Shown: in pieces, positions 8,847-14,034 of the stretch
How the letters are laid out: each line of letters starts with the position of its first letter
Position numbering within the stretch: the first letter of the stretch is position 1
From: Phoronis ovalis
Lineage: Eukaryota > Phoronida > Phoronidae
Direction: 5' to 3'
Length of the DNA stretch: 14,034 nucleotides
NCBI GenBank assembly: GCA_028565635.1
Contig: JAOXYB010034695.1
Span: forward strand, 1 to 14,034
Notes under the pieces: model-generated
Told to the model about the DNA's origin: nothing
Databases searched by the model: none
The model's input: only the letters and a program-made list of their open reading frames with translations
Translations under genes and position numbers: made by a program

Positions 8847-10529
8847 ATGAAACTAACATTTCCTTTACTTCATTACAGGTTTCAAATCACCACTCTTATT
8901 GTCATTTGCTTCATTTTTACGACCTACACGAAATGCCCGGATAGAGACACTTTCACAAGGGAGTTTTTTGAAGCTAGTTACGACCCGCAAATCACGCACA
9001 TCAGTTTGAACAAATGCTCGGTTCATTTAATTGAGTCGGGTGCTTTTAGGATGTTCACGAGGCTAAGTGTGTTGAGGCTAACTAACAACAGCATAACAAC
9101 TATTGAAAAGGGCGCATTTGATGGTTTGACCAAACTATTGAGACTAAAACTGGATACAAATAAAATAACAACAATTGAAAACGGCACGTTTGATGGTTTG
9201 TCCAATCTACGGTATCTGTATCTGTATGACAATATCATTACAACTATCGCAAATGGCACGTTTGATGGTTTGTCCAATTTACGGCATCTGATTCTGTATG
9301 ACAATAGCATAACAACTATTGAAAAGGGCGCGTTTGATGGTTTGTCCAATCTACGTCGACTGGAACTGTATGATAATAGCATAAGAACTATTGAAAAGGG
9401 CACGTTTGATGGATTGACCAAACTATTTACTCTAAACCTGTATACAAATAAAATAACAGCTATTGAAAGTGGAACGTTTGATGGTTTGTCCAATCTACGG
9501 AATCTGTTTCTGCATGACAATAGCATTACAACTATTGAAAATGGCACGTTTGATGGTTTGTCCAATTTACGGCATCTGCACCTGAATGACAATAGCATAA
9601 CAACTATTGAAAATGGCCCGTTTGATGGTTTGTCCAAGCTACTGTATCTGAACCTGTGCGTAAATAGCATAACAACTATTGCAAATGGCACGTTTGATTG
9701 GTTGTCCAATCTAGAGTATCTGGTGCTGTCTGACAATAGCATAACAACTATTGAAAATGGCGCGTTTGATGGTTTATTCAATCTACAACATCTGTATATG
9801 TATGACAATAGCATAGCAACTATTGAAAATTACGCGTTTGATGGTTTGTCCAATTTACGGCATCTGATTCTGCATGACAATAGCATAACAACTGTTGAAA
9901 AGGGCGCGTTTCATGGTTTGTCCAAACTACTTCAACTGGATATGTATGACAATAGCATAAGAACTATTGAAAAGGGCGCGTTTGATGGTTTGACCAAACT
10001 ATTTACTCTAAACCTGTATACAAATAAAATAACAACTATTGAAAGTGGCACGTTTGATGGTTTGTCCAATCTACGGTATCTGCACCTGCATGACAATGTC
10101 ATTACAACAATTGAAAATGGCACGTTTGACGGTTTGTCCAATTTACGGCATCTAAATCTGAATGACAATAGCATAACAACTATTGAAAATGGCGCGTTTG
10201 ATGGTTTGTCCAAGCTATGGTATCTGAATCTGCATAAAAATCTAGTACCGACAATAACTGGCGGCATTTTTGAAGGATTGGATAATCTCAATAAACTCAA
10301 CCTTTCAAATAACAAAATCCTAAGCTTATCTGAAGACGCAAGACTGAGACTGATTATAACCAAGAAGGATATTGATTTATCTAACAATCCGTTTCACTGT
10401 GACTGTTGCATGGCATGGCTTGTAAGACTGAATAACACAGAATTTACTTCATATTACAAGCTGTCAACTATACATTGCCTCACTCCTTTCAGAGGAACAC
10501 TCATAACTAATAGAGGTAGATTTGATTAA
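8847..10529 (+). CDS. Secreted or membrane LRR protein ectodomain (VLR/GPIb-alpha-like plan), possibly truncated
   Basis: This 560-codon frame encodes an extracellular leucine-rich-repeat protein, a fold normally used for protein or glycan binding at the cell surface. The Met at 8847 is chosen because it puts MKLTFPLLHYRF ahead of a hydrophobic stretch (TTLIVICFIFTTY), a plausible signal peptide. The frame is open upstream to an ATG at 8730, but those 39 residues would bury the signal peptide. A good splice acceptor (TTTCCTTTACTTCATTACAG, ending at 8878) also means the true first exon could lie upstream. The N-cap is reduced, with Cys only in KCPD and NKCS. LRR residues 82-465 are 16 units of exactly 24 residues, pattern SITTIENGTFDGLSNLRHL. 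They are flanked by one diverged repeat before and two after. A C-terminal cap follows (HCDCCMAWLV, then HCLTPFRG) and the frame ends in RGRFD-stop. The fourth cap cysteine would be the TGT directly after the TAA, so the cap is incomplete. NGT sequons recur in several repeats. There is no kinase, TIR or Ig domain. The binding partner is unknown. Confidence 0.8.
   Translation: MKLTFPLLHYRFQITTLIVICFIFTTYTKCPDRDTFTREFFEASYDPQITHISLNKCSVHLIESGAFRMFTRLSVLRLTNNSITTIEKGAFDGLTKLLRLKLDTNKITTIENGTFDGLSNLRYLYLYDNIITTIANGTFDGLSNLRHLILYDNSITTIEKGAFDGLSNLRRLELYDNSIRTIEKGTFDGLTKLFTLNLYTNKITAIESGTFDGLSNLRNLFLHDNSITTIENGTFDGLSNLRHLHLNDNSITTIENGPFDGLSKLLYLNLCVNSITTIANGTFDWLSNLEYLVLSDNSITTIENGAFDGLFNLQHLYMYDNSIATIENYAFDGLSNLRHLILHDNSITTVEKGAFHGLSKLLQLDMYDNSIRTIEKGAFDGLTKLFTLNLYTNKITTIESGTFDGLSNLRYLHLHDNVITTIENGTFDGLSNLRHLNLNDNSITTIENGAFDGLSKLWYLNLHKNLVPTITGGIFEGLDNLNKLNLSNNKILSLSEDARLRLIITKKDIDLSNNPFHCDCCMAWLVRLNNTEFTSYYKLSTIHCLTPFRGTLITNRGRFD
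8859..8878 (+). promoter_or_regulatory. Possible 3' splice site before the LRR exon
   Basis: TTTCCTTTACTTCATTACAG is a pyrimidine-rich tract ending in CAG, followed by G. If used, the exon would start at 8879 with one base of a split codon. The hydrophobic signal-peptide core would stay in the exon and its first residues would come from an upstream exon. It is equally possible that this sequence is simply coding for residues 5-11 of the unspliced reading. Confidence 0.4.
9090..10241 (+). repeat. Sixteen 72-bp tandem LRR-coding repeats
   Basis: Sixteen in-frame units of exactly 72 bp share long identical stretches at DNA level, such as AACAACTATTGAAAATGGC and TTTGATGGTTTGTCCAA. Units 5-8 (NSIRTIEKG, TNKIT, IESGTF) recur as units 13-16 at an offset of exactly 576 bp, or eight units. 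Weaker matches pair units 2-4 with 10-12 (LYLYDN/LYMYDN, LRHLIL, VEKGAF/IEKGAF). This points to an eight-unit block duplication on top of single-unit expansion. Similarity at silent positions suggests recent duplication or conversion. Confidence 0.9.
10394..10529 (+). other. C-terminal LRR cap, cut short by TAA at 10527
   Basis: The cap begins PFHCDCCMAWLVRL, with an NNT glycosylation sequon after it, and continues IHCLTPFRGTLITN. LRRCT caps normally end with a fourth Cys about 15-20 residues after the third. Here the frame gives RGRFD, TAA, then TGT (Cys) at 10530-10532, so the stop sits exactly one codon before the expected Cys. A single C-to-T change from CAA would create it. A second in-frame TAA follows at 10563. 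An extra Cys is present in CDCC compared with the usual CxC. Confidence 0.6.
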
Positions 10530-10565
10530 TGTGAAACAGATACAGCAAACAAATTCTACAAATAA

Positions 10566-11896
10566 CTACAGCCACAACACCATCACAGCAGACACCTACA
10601 GCAACAACAACATCACAGCAGACACATACAGCAACAAGTACATCACAGCGGACATCTACAGCAACAACAACACCACAGAAGACACCTGCAGCAACAACAT
10701 CACAGCAGACACCTACAGCAACAACTTCACAACACAGACATCTACAGCAACAACAACATCACAGCAGACACCTACAGCAACAACAACATCGCAGCAGACA
10801 CCTGCAATAACAATAACATCACAGCAAACACCCGCAGCAGACACCTACAGCAATAACATCACAGCAGACACCTGCAGGCACAACAACATCACAGCAGATA
10901 CATAATGCTATAAGAACATCACATCGGACACCTACAGCAACAACAACAACATCACAGCGGACACCTACACCAACAACAACATCACAGCAGACACCTGCAG
11001 CTGCAACATCACAGCAGACACCTACAGCTGCAACATCACAGCAGGCACCTACAGCAACAACAACATCACAACAGACTCCTACAACAATAACAACAACATC
11101 ACAGGACACCTACAGTAACAACAACATCATAGCAGACACCTATAGCAACAATCACAACTAATAAGCACGTTACAACAACAACAACATCACAGCGGACACC
11201 TACACCAACAACAACATCACAGCAGACACCTACAGCTGCAACATCACAGCAGACACCTACAGCAGCAACAACATCACAACATACACCTATAGCAACAACA
11301 ACATCACACCAGACACATACAGCAACAACATCACAACATACACCTACAGCAACAACAACATCACAGAACACACCTACAACTACAAGAACATGACATCGGA
11401 CACCTACAGCAACAACAAAAACATCACAGCGGACACCTACACCAACAACAACATCACAACAGACTCCTACAACAATAACAACAACATCACAGGATACCTA
11501 CAGTAACAACAACATCACAGCAGACACCTACAGCTGCAACATCACAGCAGGCACCTACAGCAACAACAACATCACAACAGACTCCTACAACAATAACAAC
11601 AACATCACAGGACACCTACAGTAACAACAACATCATAGCAGACACCTATAGCAACAATCACAACTAATAAGCACGTTACAACAACAACAACATCACAGCG
11701 GACACCTACACCAACAACAACATCACAGCAGACACCTACAGCTGCAACATCACAGCAGACACCTACAGCAGCAACAACATCACAACATACACCTATAGCA
11801 ACAACAACATCACACCAGACACATACAGCAACAACACCACAGCAGACACCTACAGCAACAACAACATCACAGCAGACAGCAACAACAACAGAATCA
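10566..11896 (+). repeat. 27/30-bp minisatellite encoding a mucin-like Thr/Ser/Pro/Gln stalk
   Basis: The unit is ACCTACAGCAACAACAACATCACAGCAGAC (30 bp) or its 27-bp form, about 45 copies in all. In one frame it reads TTTSQQTPTA, a typical O-glycosylated mucin-like stalk and a suitable spacer between an LRR head and a membrane anchor. The other two forward frames are also open within a unit: NNITADTYSN, which carries an N-glycosylation sequon, and LQQQQHHSRH. The TTTSQQTP frame does not stay in register. It moves at a 29-bp unit near 10710-10738, at a truncated unit near 10830-10850, and at a 2-bp deletion (CACAGGACACC) near 11099 and again near 11607. In that frame stops occur at TAG 11130, TGA 11391 and TAG 11636. 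Confidence 0.75.
11007..11836 (+). repeat. ~320-bp direct duplication within the stalk minisatellite (offset 506 bp)
   Basis: Sequence from about 11007 to 11330 recurs almost identically at about 11513 to 11836. The markers are GCAGGCACCTACAGCAAC, the unusual AATCACAACTAATAAGCACG stretch and CACCAGACACATACAGC. The offset is 506 bp, which is not a multiple of three, so the two copies lie in different frames relative to the LRR exon. The in-frame TAG of the TTTSQ frame is present in both copies (11130 and 11636) and so predates the duplication. A shorter third copy of ACTCCTACAACAATAACAAC lies near 11462. Confidence 0.8.
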
Positions 11897-12037
11897 ATGG
11901 CGCATAACGACGTACAATTAACAGTTATCGTGAGTTCAGCATCAGCTGGAGTCATACTAATAGCTGCTATAGTCATCATTATTTTCGTATTCAACAATCA
12001 CGTGACCCAAGAGAAAACGTTCCATCAGTTGCTATGA
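11639..12037 (+). pseudogene. Stalk end and transmembrane segment of the LRR gene, frame-disrupted
   Basis: From the TAG at 11636 this 133-codon frame stays open through TTTSQQTPTA stalk repeats. It then leaves the repeat with TESMAHNDVQ and enters a clear transmembrane helix (VSSASAGVILIAAIVIIIF; hydrophobic span about 11918-11992), ending at TGA 12035. Order and orientation make it the membrane anchor of the LRR protein upstream, giving a single-pass type I protein. It is in a different frame from the LRR ORF and is separated from it by stops. As the sequence stands it can be joined only by splicing, by correction of indels, or not at all. Read on in this frame the tail is short (NNHVTQEKTFHQLL) and lacks the usual basic stop-transfer residues. 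Confidence 0.5.
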
Positions 12038-12093
12038 ATGCCGTTTCCGAACATTTTACTAATACAGACTTAAACTATCAACATCTCACGTAA
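11986..12093 (+). pseudogene. Alternative-frame cytoplasmic tail ending in a YQHL motif
   Basis: A shift to the neighbouring frame at the T-run in ATTATTTTCG (11978-11987) gives RIQQSRDPRENVPSVAMNAV, then SEHFTNTDLNYQHLT, ending at TAA 12091-12093. This has the basic residues expected just inside the membrane and a better-balanced tail than the frame that continues from the transmembrane helix. NYQHL fits the YxxPhi endocytic sorting pattern and also the YxxL phosphotyrosine half-motif. I infer that the original gene used this tail and lost or gained a base in the T-run. The stop lies in CTCACGTAAGAT, which also resembles a splice donor. Confidence 0.4.
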
Positions 12094-12113
12094 GATATTG
12101 GCTTATATGAAAC

Positions 12114-12128
12114 TGGATGGATGGATGG

Positions 12129-12159
<31 letters not shown>

Positions 12160-12160
12160 A
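12114..12160. repeat. (GGAT)n microsatellite
   Basis: About eleven GGAT units with one GGAC variant, starting some 20 bp after the tail stop codon. It is followed by the GATA/GAGA block. Confidence 0.9.
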
Positions 12161-12510
12161 AATGATGGATAGATAGATAGAGATAGATAGATAGAGATAG
12201 ATAGATAGAGATAGAGATAGACAGAGATAGATAGAGATAGACAGAGATGGATAGAGATGGATAGAGATGGATAGAGGTGGAAAGAGGTGGAGAGAGAAGG
12301 ATAGCGATGGATAGAGATAGATAGAGATAGATATATAGATAGATATAGATAGAGAGAGATAGAGAGAGAGAGAGAGAGATAGATAGATAGATAGATATTT
12401 AGATAGATATAGTTAGATATAGATAGATATAGATTGAGATATAGAGAGCTATTGATATATATAGATAGATATAGATATAGATTGATAGAGAGAGATAGGG
12501 AGAGAAAGAG
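12161..12510. repeat. GATA/GAGA compound microsatellite block
   Basis: A strongly strand-asymmetric purine-rich array (GATAGATA, GAGATAGATA, GAGAGAGA), with GGATAGAGAT units near 12249-12310. The open frames it creates on the minus strand (YIYIYLYIS-type) are low-complexity shadows. If the LRR gene is transcribed this far, the block lies in its 3' UTR. Confidence 0.9.
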
Positions 12511-12690
12511 GGAGATGCATAGAGACAGAGAAAGTAAGATGGGGACAAATATATAGATGTATATATGTGTAGATATATAGATATGTAGATATGTAGATTG
12601 ACATAGACAGATCTAGAGACAGACAGCCTAGACATAGGCATAGACAGAGACATATGCGTATACGTATACACATACACATACACAAACACA
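12511..12690. repeat. Degenerate GATA/ATAGAC and ACATACAC repeat tail
   Basis: Decayed continuation of the microsatellite: ATAGATGTATATATGTG, GACATAGACAGA, then CATACACATACACAAACACA near 12669-12688. Similarity to the parent array fades towards 12690. Confidence 0.7.
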
Positions 12691-12826
12691 TAGGTTCGCA
12701 AAATGTTGGAGCGGATTATTTATTCCGCTTATCATATTCTAATCTATTATTGTATAATCAAGGGACAAATGTTAAAATTAACATTGCGATAAGTTAGAAA
12801 ATTATGTTATTGAGATGCATGAACAA

Positions 12827-12832
12827 AATAAA
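12827..12832 (+). terminator. Candidate polyadenylation signal
   Basis: AATAAA, followed by a GTTGTAGTTTTTAG stretch at 12853-12866. It is the first well-placed AATAAA after the transmembrane and tail region and could end the LRR transcript, but AATAAA is common in AT-rich DNA. Confidence 0.25.
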
Positions 12833-13145
12833 ACATGCATCAAACATGTTAACGTTGTAGTTTTTAGTGAGAATTATGTGATATGTTATATCAAGTTTAA
12901 TATTACAGAAGTATTTACAATGCATGGTTCGTCTTAGTGAAAAGATATCATTGCAAATTGAATGTTTTGAAAACATTATGTATAATATTTTCTTGAAGAA
13001 GGGAGATGTCACAATTTGCTTATTTGCTGGGGTATCTTGGGTGCTGCCATCTGGCGGCAGGTTATTAGTTAGAAGTTTCCCTTAGCAACGCCTACACAGC
13101 GGACAATTCCAAGAATGGGATAGTCCTACTTTTTATATTAACAAA

Positions 13146-13154
13146 TATAAATAG
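13146..13154 (+). promoter_or_regulatory. TATA box of a promoter or LTR
   Basis: TATAAATAG stands in a locally GC-richer stretch (13020-13200) that also holds TAGCAAC (RFX half-site-like), GCCATCTGGCGGCAG and ACCAAT. Initiation would be expected about 25-30 bp downstream, near CACTCCCAGATAG at 13167-13179. No gene follows within the window, so this is either the promoter of a gene past the right edge or the U3 region of an LTR. Confidence 0.4.
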
Positions 13155-13230
13155 CCAGGTGGAGGCACTCCCAGATAGAGTTGCTAGTTTAACCAATTGT
13201 GTAATTATTCGAAATAGGCGGTGTACGACT

Positions 13231-13427
13231 TACTGTGTGTTTTCCACAGCAGTGTATTTAAAGTTCGTAGCGGTGTCTAACTGTGTGTTTTCACAATGTT
13301 CTGGAATTTATACCAGTGTGTATATTTGACTGCTTGATTTGAAGTACGGATAAGCTGTGTATTACTCTGTGTTTTCACAGCGCTATTTGATTGTGTTCGC
13401 TGTGTGTTACTGTGTGTTTCTCACAGC
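13231..13427 (+). repeat. Four dispersed CTGTGTGTTTTCACAG hairpin repeats
   Basis: Near-identical copies occur at about 13231-13250 (TACTGTGTGTTTTCCACAGC), 13279-13296, 13364-13381 and 13409-13427. Each contains CTGTG then CACAG, or a close variant, so each can fold into a short hairpin. All lie downstream of the TATA box, so they would be in the transcript. Confidence 0.6.
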
Positions 13428-13552
13428 ATAGGAACCATTCATTCCGAGAACAAGTGTATTAAATTGAAACTTGAACGTTGATGTGCAAAGTGAATTCAAG
13501 AGCTGTGGATTCAGCAACAATGATTTGCTGGTTATATAAAAACACTAAAAGG

Positions 13553-13625
13553 TAAAAGGACACTACACGAATAAAGGACACTAGAAGAGTAAAGTACACT
13601 ATATGAATAAAGGACACTAGAAGAA
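13553..13625 (+). repeat. Four-unit 18-bp tandem repeat
   Basis: Units TAAAAGGACACTACACGAA, TAAAGGACACTAGAAGAG, TAAAGTACACTATATGAA and TAAAGGACACTAGAAGAA run head to tail, the first with one extra base. Units 2 and 4 are nearly identical. The minus-strand reading (LLVSFI repeats) has no support as a protein. Confidence 0.75.
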
Positions 13626-14034
13626 GACATCTATAAGGAGCTCCTATTGACATGTTTATGTACAAGTATAGTAAGCGTGATTTAGTATAGTTAGACTAGT
13701 GCATGATCATTGCTGTTTATCCTATCTATAGGATATACAGCATTGTTTTCGTCTGCACGTGGTTATGTTTCAATATTGTTTATATTAGAGAAATTCCCTT
13801 TTTTAGCTAATAATAACTGTTCCAGCATGAAAAAAGTGTGGGCAATAGGAATATGAAGTAGAAAGGGAAAATATGTAATGTGATTTTTAATTGTGACGTG
13901 TAGTTTTGAAGAAATAAGCAATTAACGAAATTTTTGGTTTATTTTTGGTAAATGTGCCATAAGTTTTTTAAATGAGCGCAAGTTTTTTATTTGTAAATAC
14001 TGTGAGTGGGTGTAAGCAACGTAGTTATGTTTAA
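13626..14034. other. AT-rich stretch to the window edge, nothing recognised
   Basis: No open frame or repeat of note, apart from a short palindrome CCTATCTATAGGATA near 13720-13734. If the TATA box upstream is active, this would be leader or first-intron sequence. Confidence 0.5.

Noticed and set aside
9023-9814. 263-codon open frame on the minus strand within the LRR exon
   Set aside because: It is the antisense shadow of the 72-bp LRR repeats; the VVMLLSYRxRxRRLDKPSN repetition simply mirrors the sense repeat and has no start, signal or domain support.
9090-10241. CRISPR-like regular repeats
   Set aside because: The units are contiguous and coding, with no unique spacers, and the context is a eukaryotic LRR gene.
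9932-10387. 151-codon minus-strand open frame
   Set aside because: Same cause: antisense of the second half of the LRR array.
10516-10571. A mini-intron from the GTAGAT donor-like site to a downstream CAG that would join the LRR cap to the stalk
   Set aside because: The intron would be only 30-56 bp, with no pyrimidine tract, and would remove the cap end without restoring a later single frame.
10819-11997. Minus-strand Cys/Val-rich frames (GVCCDVVVAV repeats)
   Set aside because: They are the complement of the CAA/CAG minisatellite, with the same repeat period; composition follows from the repeat, not from a protein.
8847-12093. A true variable lymphocyte receptor (VLR) gene
   Set aside because: The LRR-plus-Thr-rich-stalk plan is similar, but the N-cap lacks the usual cysteine pattern, the array is already assembled, and no flanking donor cassettes are seen. 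The plan is also common in other LRR receptors.
12399-12701. Minus-strand open frames rich in Tyr, Ile and Ser
   Set aside because: Products of the GATA/GAGA microsatellite read in reverse.
13459-13665. Minus-strand frame with LLVSFI repeats
   Set aside because: It is explained by the 18-bp tandem repeat; no other protein feature.

Overview
This is an animal (metazoan) nuclear genomic window, AT-rich by eye, with long non-coding stretches, several transposable-element remnants, microsatellites and one clear protein gene. The signs of a eukaryote are a gene for a secreted or membrane leucine-rich repeat (LRR) protein with a mucin-like stalk, splice-like signals, Helitron-type and inverted-repeat elements, and (TA)n, (CA)n and GATA/GAGA arrays. 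There are no bacterial-type operons or ribosome binding sites. The LRR style (16 near-identical 24-residue repeats) and the mix of repeats fit a marine invertebrate, but the species cannot be fixed from the sequence alone.

Layout. Positions 1-3482 hold no supportable gene. 3487-4110 is a 624-bp inverted-repeat element flanked on both sides by TTAA. 4280-4308 is a (TA)n run. 4950-5370 is a second inverted-repeat element with GGGGGCA-type ends. From 5558 to 8718 lie three copies, two forward and one reversed, of one repeat family. All three share a 3' hairpin followed by CTAG-T, as in Helitron/Helentron elements. Their bodies are dense in AGGTCA-like half sites. The second forward copy has an internal ~260-bp tandem repeat and ends only 128 bp before the probable start codon of the LRR gene.

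The gene region runs from 8847 to 12093. An intact ORF encodes a signal peptide, a reduced N-cap, about 19 LRRs and a C-terminal LRR cap. A TAA stops it one codon before the expected last cap cysteine. About 1.3 kb of 27/30-bp minisatellite follows (TTTSQQTPTA in one frame). It leads into a transmembrane segment and a short cytoplasmic tail that ends in a YQHL motif. Together this reads as LRR ectodomain, Thr/Pro-rich stalk, membrane anchor and tail, the general plan of GPIb-alpha or of agnathan VLR proteins. The 3' half cannot be read in one frame: there are several frame changes and in-frame stops. The locus is therefore a decaying gene, a gene now making a secreted LRR protein, or a true gene with assembly indels in the repeat tract.

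From 12114 to about 12690 there are GGAT, GATA and GAGA microsatellites. The last kilobase holds a TATA box with four hairpin-forming CTGTG-CACAG repeats and a short 18-bp tandem array. It could be the promoter and leader of a gene that starts past the window edge, or part of an LTR. No RNA gene or CRISPR array was recognised.
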